From Pseudonocardiales bacterium (GTDB lineage: Bacteria; Actinomycetota; Actinomycetes; Mycobacteriales; Pseudonocardiaceae), in NCBI GenBank assembly GCA_023252195.1, contig JAHEXI010000004.1, positions 248,001 through 312,000 on the forward strand: a stretch of DNA of 64,000 nucleotides. Direction: 5' to 3'. The position numbers and the translations under genes are program-made. Under the pieces are notes generated by a model. It saw only the letters and a program-made list of their open reading frames with translations. It was not told where the DNA came from and made no database searches. This document shows, piece after piece, positions 1-8,381 of the stretch. The number at the start of each line of letters is the position of its first letter. The first letter of the stretch is position 1.

Positions 1-38
1 CACTGGGGCGGGCAGGCTGGGCTGCTGCGTCGTCGTGC

Positions 39-432
39 TTGCCGAGTGCCCGCGTCGAGATCCGGCTTTGCCGGCTTCCGTGCCCTCCGGACGTGATCAC
101 GATTGCGGTGCGCTGGTACCTCCGTTACGGATTGTCCTACCGAGACGTGGAAGAACTGCTGGCGGAACGGAACAAGCGCGGTTCATATCCGACCGAGGTC
201 AACACGGACCGGGCGCCGGCCTACGTCCGCGTCCTTGACGAGGTGCTGCCGGGCGCGTGCCACATCGTGGAGCAGTAGGCCAATAACCCCGTCGAGTCCG
301 ATCATGGACGGCTCAAGGCTCGATTGCGGGCAAATGCGTGGCCTCAAACGGCTCCGCTCGGCACGGGTGATCAGTACCGGACACGCGTTTGTGCAGAACC
401 TACGCCGCGGTCATCACGAACTCGGCATGGAT
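39..432 (+). pseudogene. IS6-family transposase remnant, internally deleted
   Basis: The reading frame begins like the intact-length relative at 1056 (AVRWYLRYGLSYRDVEELLAER), then jumps directly to the region around the second catalytic Asp (TDRAPAYVRVLDEVLPG). The helix-turn-helix and the first DDE aspartate (WVDET in the relative) are therefore deleted. A TAG at 276-278 interrupts the frame just before ANNPVESDHGRLK, which carries the DDE glutamate. A frameshift follows near 330, after which MRGLKR and GHAFVQNLRRGHHELG read in another frame. The protein cannot be a working transposase. The left end of the element lies before the window. Confidence 0.85.
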
Positions 433-1014
433 CTTGACCCCCGGCATCCCGGCATCGACTCCCGACGGTCTTCACGGAACTCGCATCTCCATCTGATCAC
501 AGCATCATCGAGGCTGAACCTGCACGCAAACACTCGACGCAACACTGCCATCAGAACCGCTTGGTTGCCGTGTCGATGCTTGGCGAACGCAAGGCGCAGC
601 TGTCCGCGGTGCAGCGCCTTGCCCTAATTGATGCCGCTGCGTGGTGGCTTTCGGCAACGACAATACCGTGTTCGGTGCGGCATTCAACGTCGGCGCCCTT
701 CGTTTTGATAGGGGATCGAATCGTGAACCCTTGAGGGTTATTCAGCGGGTCGTGTAAAAATGGAGGCCGACTACCGCTGAAATGGTTGACGCGAACGTTG
801 CAAGGGGTCGACGATAGTCCGTGTGCAGTGTGTCCTGGCAAGCTGCGATGGACTTGCCGGTGAGAGTCCGGCCGGGGTAGCGGCCAAGCGGCCCCGTAGC
901 TGATGCCCGGCGGAAGGAGAGATCCGACTGTCGAAGCGCCATGACAAAGTCGCCATGGGCGGCGAGCAAGTGATCGGTCCGTACGCAAGGAATCCTGTAT
1001 CCGCGTCGTTAGAC
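433..1014. other. Gene-free stretch between two IS remnants
   Basis: I see no credible protein here; the small open frames lack family signals or ribosome sites. The stretch 770-930 is rich in short complementary segments (a GGCCGGGG... and ...CCCCGTAGC pair near 871-902) and resembles a structured RNA domain, but I cannot assign it to a family. It is likely decayed mobile-element DNA. Confidence 0.4.
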
Positions 1015-1831
1015 GGCACTGTTGCGTTGGTGGATGACCGGTTGGGGGGCAGGCTGTGCTGATGTGTCGTCGCTACCGTCGAGTACCTCCGCCGGAGTCG
1101 GGTTTCGCTGGGTTCCGCTTCCCCCGTGAGGTCATCGTGCTGGCGGTGCGCTGGTACCTGCGCTACGGGCTGTCCTACCGAGACGTGGAAGAACTGCTCG
1201 CCGAGCGCGGCATCACCGTCGACCACGTCAGCATCTTTCGCTGGGTGCAACGCTTCACGCCGCTGCTCGCCGAGGCGGCACGCCTGTGCCGGCACCGGGT
1301 CGGGGACCGCTGGTGGGTGGACGAGACTTACGTCAAAGTGGCCGGTCGGTGGCACTACGTCTACCGGGCGATCGACTAGTTCGGGCAGGTCATCGACGTG
1401 TATGTGTCCCCGCAGCGAGATGGTATCGCGGCTCGGTGTTTCTTCACCCGGGCACTGGCCACCACGAAAGTCACCCCGGTGGAGGTCACCACCGACAAGG
1501 CAGCGGTCTACCCGCCTGTGCTCGACGAGCTAGCCCCCGGCACCTGGCACTGTACGCAGGCCTACGCCAACAACCGGATGGAAGCCGACCATGGCCAGTT
1601 GAAGCGTCGCCTACGACCGATGCGCGGCCTGAAAACGAATCAGTCAGCCAGAATCATCATCGCCGGGCACGCCTTCATCCAGAACATCCGCCGCGGCCAC
1701 TACGAACTCGGCGTCGACGAACCGATGACCTTGCGGGTGATGGCCGCCATCGACGAGCTGGCCCTGGCGATCTAACCAACCCCGGATCAACCGACCTCGC
1801 CTGCCTCGGCTTCGCCAAATGCAACAACGCC
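1015..1831 (+). mobile_element. IS6-family insertion sequence, about 817 bp
   Basis: The element is bounded by imperfect 19-bp terminal inverted repeats: GGCACTGTTGCGTTGGTGG at 1015-1033, and the reverse complement of 1813-1831, which reads GGCGTTGTTGCATTTGGCG. The GGC-TGTTGC start is typical of IS6/IS26-family ends, and the size fits the family. The 8 bases outside each end (1007-1014 and 1832-1839) are not identical, so no target duplication remains. The single transposase frame inside carries a stop codon, so the copy is probably immobile unless supplied in trans. Confidence 0.75.
1056..1775 (+). pseudogene. IS6-family transposase with in-frame amber stop
   Basis: The frame starts at GTG 1056 and would encode a DDE transposase of normal IS6 length (about 239 residues). 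A helix-turn-helix lies near residues 25-65. The first Asp is in WVDETYVKV, the second in EVTTDKAAVY, and the Glu is in ANNRMEADHGQLK. A TAG at 1377-1379, just after YRAID, splits the frame between the first and second catalytic Asp; homologues usually have Gln there (CAG to TAG). Everything downstream stays in the same frame to the normal stop at 1775. No ribosome site supports restart at 1398. Confidence 0.85.
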
Positions 1832-2077
1832 CCCCGGTGACCACACCGGCGGTGAGGCCCAGCGAAGCCCACCCCCACCACTGCCACCACGCCAGCATGG
1901 CGAGCACCGCGTAGCGGGACGGTCGTGCTCGACCTGGCCGATGTCGTGTAACGACCCTCGGCCGAGGAGAACAGCGTCGTCGTTTCCCACCATCTCAGCT
2001 ACGAAGTCAGGAGCATCTTCCGTGATCCTTCACCGTAGGCTCCGATCATCTGTCTTGTCGACTCCGCGATCATCCGC
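1832..2077. other. Gene-free spacer after the IS element
   Basis: This stretch lies between the right end of the IS and the 3' end of the minus-strand lipoprotein gene. I see no credible coding region, RNA or repeat in it. Confidence 0.4.
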
Positions 2078-2890
2078 TCATGATGCGTGGCGCATTACCA
2101 TTCCGCCCAGCGAGATCAAGTACTCCTTCGCCTGGTCGTCGTAACGGACGTTGTATGTTGTCGGGAAGTAGCCGTTGCGCTGGTAGGCCTGGGGCTGCTT
2201 GACATTCTCATGAACAGTCTGCTTCGTCAGCATCCAGGCCTGCGTCATCATCGGTTCGATAAACGTGTACATGCCGTCCCACGACCCGTTGATCACGGTC
2301 TGCTTGAAATCGTACTTGCCCGGTACGAACCCGTCCGTCCGGTCAAGCCAGTGCAACCCCATGGCGGGCACCGTATTCTCGGCGGGTGAACCGGGAGGTG
2401 TGACGTAATCCACCGGAATGTACTTCGGGGCAGGCAGATTCGCGGCCTGTGTGCTGAAGTCCGGGCTGCTCGGATTGATTTTCTCCACCGCAGCCGGGCT
2501 GATCATATAGAAGTGCATGTCGAAGTGCGGCTTGCCGAATAGCACCGCCGGCTCATGTCCGTGACTGTTCCAATTGAGCATAACATGATCGAAAGCCGTC
2601 GCAGAAGCCTGCGCCGGCAAGGCGAGTATTAACATCCGGGGAGGAACGGCGTCCTCCGCCGGGAGTCCGTTCAGCGATGCCGTCGACATCCGAATGCCGA
2701 CCTCGCTCGGGTTACCGGCATTGTCAACCGTTACGTAGGTTTTGGCCGTACCGTCGCCGATGCTCTGGGGCGGGCCGAAAAATGTGCCGCTCTTGTTTGT
2801 TTGGCCATTACTGCAACCGGCGAGAAGCGTGAGTGTCACACAGGCTGCTAGGATCGGCCCCACATAGCGACGCATATAGCGGGAATGCAT
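2078..2890 (-). CDS. Secreted lipoprotein, DUF5602/TTHB210-like
   Basis: This is a predicted lipoprotein of about 270 residues. ATG 2890 is preferred over an upstream in-frame start at 3016, because AAGGAG sits 7 nt before it and the protein then begins with a proper signal: a short Arg-containing head, a hydrophobic core and the lipobox LLAGC with Cys26. The mature part has no membrane segments. It contains HFDMHFYMISPAAVEKI and a Gly-rich VNGSWDGMYTFIEPMM stretch, which resemble the TTHB210-type domain of unknown function. The gene stands alone between IS remnants and the CDGSH operon. The lipoprotein call is firm, the domain assignment is moderate and the function is unknown. Confidence 0.7.
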   Translation of the reverse strand: MHSRYMRRYVGPILAACVTLTLLAGCSNGQTNKSGTFFGPPQSIGDGTAKTYVTVDNAGNPSEVGIRMSTASLNGLPAEDAVPPRMLILALPAQASATAFDHVMLNWNSHGHEPAVLFGKPHFDMHFYMISPAAVEKINPSSPDFSTQAANLPAPKYIPVDYVTPPGSPAENTVPAMGLHWLDRTDGFVPGKYDFKQTVINGSWDGMYTFIEPMMTQAWMLTKQTVHENVKQPQAYQRNGYFPTTYNVRYDDQAKEYLISLGGMVMRHAS

Positions 2891-3085
2891 AACGCAGCTC
2901 CTTCGAAAAGTTTTATGAAGCGCGGAGTACTGGCCTGATCGCCAAGAGTCACCCCAGTTCATCGAAATCCCCATTACGGTCTGACGTATTATGGGCTTTG
3001 TGGCTAGCGTTGGCAACGCACATCTGACTCCAGCGACAGAGCCGAACCGCGGGATCAGAGCTGGCCGGGAGCCCCGATCAGCGCT

Positions 3086-4360
3086 CTAGAGTGCAGTGCG
3101 CAACGTGGTCTGCCCTGTATCCCATCGGCTCAGGAGCAGGTCGGAGAACCGGTCGGCCAGCAGGGTGCTGGCTTGGATGCCGAACACTATGTCGCCGGCC
3201 AGTTCAGGTTCGGCCGCAAGCAGTGGAGCGATCACGCCGCGCCTGACGAGTTGCTCGTGCACTGCATCGGCCTCGATGTGCTCGGCGTAGAAGCGAATTG
3301 ATGCGGAGCTGCAATCCAACCGGTGCATGGCTTGGACCAGCCGGTCCGAGCCGGGCGACGACGTTAACTCCACGGTGGCGAACTGGCCCACGAGCGCCCC
3401 ACGCAGTTGGCGGTGCAGCCCGCACAGCGACATGAAGTTGACCTCGGCCAACGTGGCGGCCGGCGCGGCGTCCAGGTACGCGCCGTACCGGGATGAGAGT
3501 CCCAGCTCGGTCATCATGTCGGCGAACAGGTGGGCGTGCATGCGTTGCGGGTCGCCGGCGCCGTACTCGTCGTGCTCGACGGTCACCAGTGCCGCCTTGG
3601 CCGGCCCACTCAGCCGGGGGATGACCCATGCCTGCGGATCAGCCTCTTTGAGGTGGTAGATCGAGCGGTGGGCGATGTACTCGCGTAGCTCCCAGAGCTG
3701 CCCAACGCGGCGCAGGTAATGTGACACGCCGCTGGCGTCCCCTACTTCCGCCAGCAGAGTGTTGATCTCGGTGGTGACGTCGGTTCCGCCCGGGACGTCG
3801 GACCGTAGCGCGGCAAGGAAGACCTGTTCCATCCGCTGGCGCAGTCCCAGCAGTCCCGCGTTCCACTCCAGATCATCAGCGACTGGATCATCGAGGGCCC
3901 CGGCGAAACCGCGGTAGTGCAATTCATAGCAGCAGTGCAGCGCCAACTGCAGGTCGTCGCCGTACGGGTCGGCGTGCTCGATGTCGACTGCGCCGATCTC
4001 GGTGGTGCCTGGCGCCGCAGTGTCGCCACGCAGGGTGGCGACCACGGCGGTGGACAGCGGTCCGCGTGCCTGCGGAAGGACGGCCTTCGTCACCGGCTGC
4101 GGCCTGCTGGTACTCAGCATCCCATCGGTCTGAATCACCGGTACCGGGCTCCGTGCGGGGGGTTGGTTGGCTAACCGTCGCCGGTGACTGGTATCGCAGA
4201 ACGGATAGCGGCGACTGAGGCGGCAGGTGCACAGCGCGGTGACCGCCCGGTCGGAGGTCACCCGTCGGCCGTCGTCGAAGGTGACCTCGATAGGTCCGTG
4301 CACCAGCACGGGTCCTTCTTCGGTGACGGTAACCTGACGCCGGACCGGTTCAGCTGGCAC
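3086..4360 (-). CDS. CDGSH iron-sulfur domain fused to heme-oxygenase-like diiron protein
   Basis: A 424-residue two-domain protein. Residues about 10-65 form a CDGSH-type [2Fe-2S] domain: CTCRLSRRYPFCDTSH supplies the Cys-Cys-Cys-His ligands. From about residue 130 onward the protein resembles the iron-containing redox enzyme family (heme-oxygenase fold), with YELHYRGFAG, VEHDEYGAGDP followed by MHAHLF, and FYAEHIEADAVHEQL. These carry the Glu, His and Asp residues expected to bind two irons. Enzymes of this fold activate O2 to oxidise or cleave amino-acid-like substrates, and the CDGSH domain could feed electrons. It is the last gene of a three-gene minus-strand operon and overlaps the methyltransferase gene by 11 nt, implying coupled translation. 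The substrate is unknown. Confidence 0.8.
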   Translation of the reverse strand: MPAEPVRRQVTVTEEGPVLVHGPIEVTFDDGRRVTSDRAVTALCTCRLSRRYPFCDTSHRRRLANQPPARSPVPVIQTDGMLSTSRPQPVTKAVLPQARGPLSTAVVATLRGDTAAPGTTEIGAVDIEHADPYGDDLQLALHCCYELHYRGFAGALDDPVADDLEWNAGLLGLRQRMEQVFLAALRSDVPGGTDVTTEINTLLAEVGDASGVSHYLRRVGQLWELREYIAHRSIYHLKEADPQAWVIPRLSGPAKAALVTVEHDEYGAGDPQRMHAHLFADMMTELGLSSRYGAYLDAAPAATLAEVNFMSLCGLHRQLRGALVGQFATVELTSSPGSDRLVQAMHRLDCSSASIRFYAEHIEADAVHEQLVRRGVIAPLLAAEPELAGDIVFGIQASTLLADRFSDLLLSRWDTGQTTLRTAL

Positions 4361-5039
4361 GCCGGGCTCCGATTACCACCAGTTCCTCGTCACGTTGCCC
4401 CGGCTGCACAAGTCCGCGGGCTTCGAGCATGGCCGCGCGTAGCCGCATTACGGGGCCGAAAGGCACCGTGGCGCGGGCGAGGACCTCGGCGGGCAAACCG
4501 GCTTCTACGAGGCGGCGCAAGGTGACGTCGGCATCGCAGACGGCGGAGTGGACCAGCAGCATCACACCGCCGGGCGCGAGTAGGGCTGGGCCGCCCGTGC
4601 AAATTCGATCCAACACGACGCGTCCGTCGAGACCGCCATCCCAGCAGCGGGTGATCCGGTGCCGCGGCAGCAGGTTCGTGGCCGCGGGAACGTAAGGCGG
4701 ATTGGCCAGGATGAGATCGAAGCACCTGCCGGCCACGGGTTCGAAAAGATCGCCGTGGTGCACAGCGCACCGCACCCGGTGCAAGCGCGTGTTGATCCAG
4801 GCCGTAGCCACTGAGCGGAGGGACAAGTCCACCGCGGTGACCGAAGCGGCGCCCGCTCGAGCTGCCGCCAGCGCCAATGCACCAGTTCCGGTTCCAATGT
4901 CCAGGACGCGCCGACCGCTCGCGTAACCCCCCTCGCGGAGAACCTGGATTAATAACGAGGTATCGCTATCGGCTCGGTACACCCCAGGGGGCCGCAATAG
5001 CAGCACGATCTTGAAATACCCGCCGCAGGCCCGAGCCAA
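4350..5039 (-). CDS. HemK2/MTQ2-like SAM methyltransferase
   Basis: A 229-residue class I methyltransferase. RPPGVYRADSDTSLL near the N-terminus is the typical opening of the HemK2/MTQ2 group, followed by the SAM-binding VLDIGTGTGALAL and the catalytic NPPYVP motif that in relatives methylates a glutamine (or another planar nitrogen) side chain. It is shorter than PrmC and lacks the PrmC N-terminal helical domain, so it need not act on release factors. The start is uncertain: TTG 5039 is 9 nt downstream of the preceding gene, and GTG 5006 is an alternative; neither has a strong ribosome site. As the middle gene of the operon it probably serves the same pathway as its neighbours. Confidence 0.75.
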   Translation of the reverse strand: MARACGGYFKIVLLLRPPGVYRADSDTSLLIQVLREGGYASGRRVLDIGTGTGALALAAARAGAASVTAVDLSLRSVATAWINTRLHRVRCAVHHGDLFEPVAGRCFDLILANPPYVPAATNLLPRHRITRCWDGGLDGRVVLDRICTGGPALLAPGGVMLLVHSAVCDADVTLRRLVEAGLPAEVLARATVPFGPVMRLRAAMLEARGLVQPGQRDEELVVIGARRAS

Positions 5040-5048
5040 ACGTGGATT

Positions 5049-6062
5049 TCACGCCCTGGGCTGCGGTCGCTCCGAGCGGACGAACAGGAAGATGCCGTAC
5101 TGCCACACTGCGTCGATCCACTGCGCGCCGAGATCGAAGCCTCGCGCGGCGACGTCGGCCACGAACTCGGGGCGGTGGAACTTATAGGACAAGCCGACAT
5201 TCAGTGAGTCACCACGTCGGAGCACCAGTTCAAGGTCCAGCTCGCGCAGCGCGACAGTCTGGTCCTCGGTCGCGTAGAGGTGGCCTTGGACCGCGGTGCT
5301 GGCGGCGTCGTAATGCGCCCGCGGGTAGAAGTATTCCAAGGCGAAGTCGGCATCGTAGCGTCGGTTGAGGTGCGAGAGGTGGTTGAGCCGGAACCGCGCG
5401 AAGGCTGACCGGTCGAGTGGATCGTTATAACAGGCTTCCAACACCTCGGCCGGCTTCTGCAGGTCCGCTGACACCAGGAAACGGTCGCCGGGCTGCAGGG
5501 TGGCAGCGATCTCGGCGAGGAGCGCAGCTCGCTCCTCGGGCGTGGTGTTGCCCAGGTTGCTTCCGAGCAGCGCCACCGTCACCGGCTCTGGCACGCCGTC
5601 CCGCAGCCAGCCCAGCCCCGCCTCGTACCGACCCCACAATCCCTGCACCCGCAATCCGGGCAGTTCGGTGGTCAGCTCGCGCGCGCTGGCCACCAGTATC
5701 TCGCGGCTGACGTCGATTGGTAGATAGCAGGTTGGACGGAGTTGCACACAGGCCGCCAACAGCAGCCGGGTCTTCTTCGCGCTACCGCTGCCCAACTCGG
5801 CGATTCGCTCGCACCCGATCAGGTCGGCGATCTGCTCGGCATGGCGTTGCAGCAACCCGCGCTCAACCCGGGTGGGGTAGTAGCACGGGAGCTCGGTGAT
5901 CGCTTCGAACAGTTCTGACCCGAGCGCGTCGTACCCAAGGTAGGCGGGCACCCGCGGCGGGGTCTCGCGCAGACAGGTCAGCAGGCCATGCCGGTCGTCC
6001 CAGAAGCCGCCCGCACCGTCCACGGGTACGATTTCGATTTCCGGCGGCTCCACTATGCACAT
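5049..6062 (-). CDS. EgtD-like amino-acid N-methyltransferase (DUF2260), substrate pocket altered
   Basis: A SAM-dependent methyltransferase of about 337 residues in the family of histidine Nalpha-methyltransferase EgtD and fungal EasF. Visible motifs are GYDALGSELFEAITELPCYYPTR, ELGSGSAKKTRLLL (SAM site), LLGSNLGNTTPEE and LEACYNDPLDRSAF. By hand alignment to mycobacterial EgtD, the amine-binding Tyr, Tyr, Asn and Tyr are kept. The residues that touch the imidazole differ: EVSCKF becomes VGLSYKF (Glu to Gly), and the Met of the IEMWL segment aligns with Gly. No egtB, egtC or egtE is adjacent. ATG 6062 is chosen because the upstream extension to 6179 is Arg-rich and unlike the family, though no clear ribosome site is visible. 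It is the first gene of the operon. Confidence 0.75.
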   Translation of the reverse strand: MCIVEPPEIEIVPVDGAGGFWDDRHGLLTCLRETPPRVPAYLGYDALGSELFEAITELPCYYPTRVERGLLQRHAEQIADLIGCERIAELGSGSAKKTRLLLAACVQLRPTCYLPIDVSREILVASARELTTELPGLRVQGLWGRYEAGLGWLRDGVPEPVTVALLGSNLGNTTPEERAALLAEIAATLQPGDRFLVSADLQKPAEVLEACYNDPLDRSAFARFRLNHLSHLNRRYDADFALEYFYPRAHYDAASTAVQGHLYATEDQTVALRELDLELVLRRGDSLNVGLSYKFHRPEFVADVAARGFDLGAQWIDAVWQYGIFLFVRSERPQPRA

Positions 6063-6179
6063 TGTATTGTGTCGGCCGGCCTTTGCGCTGCCGCCAAACC
6101 GCCGCGCTGACCGCCTCCGCGGCCTCGCTGACCGCCTCGTGCCCTCGGTGGAGGCAGCCCAATGATCCAAAAAGCTCAC

Positions 6180-6368
6180 GCGCGTGTGCGTTGCTACTTT
6201 CCGTGACGTGCATGACGGGGTAACGTCTGAGTTGGACCGCGTACGGTGGGTGACGTCCCCTCCCGCCCCGAGGTCCGGCCGAGTAGTGCGCTACAGGGGT
6301 GGGTGCGCTGCTCGCCTGCCGGTCGCCGGGGCCCGAGCGCGATCAATATCTAGACGGGGGGAGTAGAC
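6180..6368. promoter_or_regulatory. Divergent promoter region of EgtD-like operon and ABC exporter
   Basis: The gap between the diverging genes must hold both promoters. GGGGGGAG at 6356-6363 is a strong ribosome site for the ABC ATPase. I cannot assign -35/-10 boxes with confidence. Confidence 0.4.
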
Positions 6369-7061
6369 ATGATCCAGCTTGAGGACGTTAGCAAAGTCTA
6401 CCGGATGGGCAAGGTCGAGGTGCCGGCGCTCTCCGGCGTCGACCTGACTATCGACGACGGCGAACTGGTCGCCATCATGGGCCCATCCGGATCGGGCAAG
6501 ACCACGCTCATGAACATCTTGGGCTGTCTCGATGTCCCGACCAGCGGGCGCTACCTGCTCGACGGCACCGACGCCGGCCGGCTGTCCGACAACCGGCTGG
6601 CCAAGATCCGCAGCCGCAAGATCGGATTCGTCTTTCAGTCGTTCAATCTGGTCGCTCGTACCAGTGCGGTCCGCAACGTGGAGCTCCCCTTGGTTTATGC
6701 GGGGGTACACGCTCGCCGTAATCCAGCCCGGCACGCCTTGGCGCAGGTCGGCTTAGGCGACCGCGAGAAGTTCATGCCCAATGAGCTATCCGGTGGTCAG
6801 CAGCAGCGGGTGGCGATCGCCCGGGCGCTGATCAACGATCCCACCCTGCTGCTTGCCGACGAGCCCACAGGGAACCTCGACACCGCATCCAGCGCCGAGA
6901 TCCTGAAGTTACTCGGCGCGCTGAACGATGCCGGCCGCACCGTTGTGATCATCACACACGAAGAAGAGGTCGCCGGGTTCGCCAAGCGGGTCGTGCGGAT
7001 GCGCGACGGGCGCATCGAGAGTGACCGGGTGCAGCGCAGCCGGACGGAGGTCACCGCATGA
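6369..7061 (+). CDS. ABC exporter ATPase, MacB/LolD type
   Basis: A 230-residue ATPase with all nucleotide-binding motifs: Walker A GPSGSGKTT (about residue 38), Q-loop VFQSFNL, signature LSGGQQQR, Walker [13 protein letters not shown] and the H-loop in IITHEEE. The [15 protein letters not shown] and DEPTGNLD wording is typical of the MacB/LolD/FtsE branch, which drives mechanotransmission rather than transport through a channel. It overlaps the permease start by 4 nt (ATGA) and heads a three-gene operon with a strong ribosome site. With the permease and adaptor it should form an exporter of small molecules or envelope components in the cytoplasmic membrane. Confidence 0.92.
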   Translation: MIQLEDVSKVYRMGKVEVPALSGVDLTIDDGELVAIMGPSGSGKTTLMNILGCLDVPTSGRYLLDGTDAGRLSDNRLAKIRSRKIGFVFQSFNLVARTSAVRNVELPLVYAGVHARRNPARHALAQVGLGDREKFMPNELSGGQQQRVAIARALINDPTLLLADEPTGNLDTASSAEILKLLGALNDAGRTVVIITHEEEVAGFAKRVVRMRDGRIESDRVQRSRTEVTA

Positions 7062-8284
7062 ACCTCCGGGAGGCGGTACGCATTGCGCTGCGCGGCTTGC
7101 GCGCCAACCGGCTGCGCTCCGTGTTGACCATGCTCGGCATCATCATCGGTGTCGCAGCGGTGATCCTGCTCGTCGCCATCGGTAACGGCGTGCAGTCCTC
7201 GGTCAATGAGAAGATCCAACCACTGGCCAACTTGATCACCATCGTGCCGTCGGTCGGCAACGTGCCAGGCGGCTCCCCCCCGAAGGATTTGATCGACGCT
7301 GATGTCACGGCGCTGCAGGACCCGACGATGTCCCACGACATCGCCGCAGTCATCCCCGCCACCTCCGGCAAGGCGCTGGCCGAGACCGACTCCTACCGGT
7401 TCCGGACGACCGTCGTCGGCTCGACCGATCGCTGGCTCGACCTGAACAACGGGGATATGGCGGCGGGATCGTTCTTCGACGACGCCCAGGTCCGCTCCAC
7501 GGCCAGAGTGGTAGTGCTTGGTCCCAGTGTGGCGAGCTATCTCTTCGGCAATGATCCCGCGGCCGCGCTGAGCCATACAGTCCGGATCAACCGCCAGACC
7601 TTCCATGTCATCGGCGTGATGCAGTCCGTCGGCGAGCCGGGAGACAGTGCCACGATCATGCCGCTGAACACGGCGCGCCGGTACATCTTCGGTGGCGGCG
7701 ACAAGGTCAACCAGATCATCGTGCAAGCCGCCCAAGCATCGGTTGTGCCCGCCGCTGAGAACGACGTGATTCGCGTTCTCAGCGAGCGGCACCGGATCAA
7801 GGATACGGCGAACCGAGATTTCGAGGTGCAATCTCTACGCAGCCGGCTTGACACCTTCAACCAGATCCTCCGAGTCCTCACCCTGTTCACGGCCGCCGTC
7901 GCGGCGATCTCGCTCTTCGTCGGTGCGATCGGAGTCCTGAACATCATGCTGGTCTCGGTGACCGAGAGAACCCGTGAGATCGGCATCCGAAAAGCGATCG
8001 GTGCCACGAGACGGGCGATCCTCGAGCAGTTCCTCATCGAGTCGCTCGTGCTGGCCGGCCTCGGCGGTGTCATCGGTATCGGAGTCGGGGTCGGGCTGTC
8101 GGTGCTCGGCTCGGTTCTCGCTCCCGCGCTCGGCCCCACCTTCGCCACGTTCGCTCCGGCAGTGACCATCCCGTCGGTGGTGCTGTCGTTCGCGATCAGC
8201 CTGGTGATCGGGCTCGTCGCCGGTGGCTACCCGGCCAACCGGGCCGCGCGGCTGCGGCCCATCGAAGCCCTCAGGTACCAGTGA
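7058..8284 (+). CDS. ABC exporter permease, MacB/FtsX type
   Basis: A 408-residue permease. One transmembrane helix lies near residues 20-45 (SVLTMLGIIIGVAAVILLVAI). A large extracytoplasmic MacB-PCD-like domain follows, up to about residue 265. Three more helices make up the C-terminal FtsX domain (TLFTAAVAAISLFVGAIGVLN, LVLAGLGGVIGIGVGVGL, VVLSFAISLVIGLVAGGYPA). RTREIGIRKAIGATRR is the coupling segment typical of this family. It is translationally coupled to the ATPase gene. The spacer of about 95 nt before the adaptor gene contains its ribosome site. Confidence 0.92.
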   Translation: MNLREAVRIALRGLRANRLRSVLTMLGIIIGVAAVILLVAIGNGVQSSVNEKIQPLANLITIVPSVGNVPGGSPPKDLIDADVTALQDPTMSHDIAAVIPATSGKALAETDSYRFRTTVVGSTDRWLDLNNGDMAAGSFFDDAQVRSTARVVVLGPSVASYLFGNDPAAALSHTVRINRQTFHVIGVMQSVGEPGDSATIMPLNTARRYIFGGGDKVNQIIVQAAQASVVPAAENDVIRVLSERHRIKDTANRDFEVQSLRSRLDTFNQILRVLTLFTAAVAAISLFVGAIGVLNIMLVSVTERTREIGIRKAIGATRRAILEQFLIESLVLAGLGGVIGIGVGVGLSVLGSVLAPALGPTFATFAPAVTIPSVVLSFAISLVIGLVAGGYPANRAARLRPIEALRYQ

Positions 8285-8381
8285 CTTCGACACTCCCTTT
8301 ACCGACGCGGAAGACCCCGTAACCCCCTGCCTACTGAGGCGTTGCACAGCGTGAAGCCCGAAAACACAGGGGGACATCGTT

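Noticed and set aside
771-1355. Long minus-strand open frame
   Set aside because: It is antisense to the IS6 transposase and shows only composition effects of high GC.
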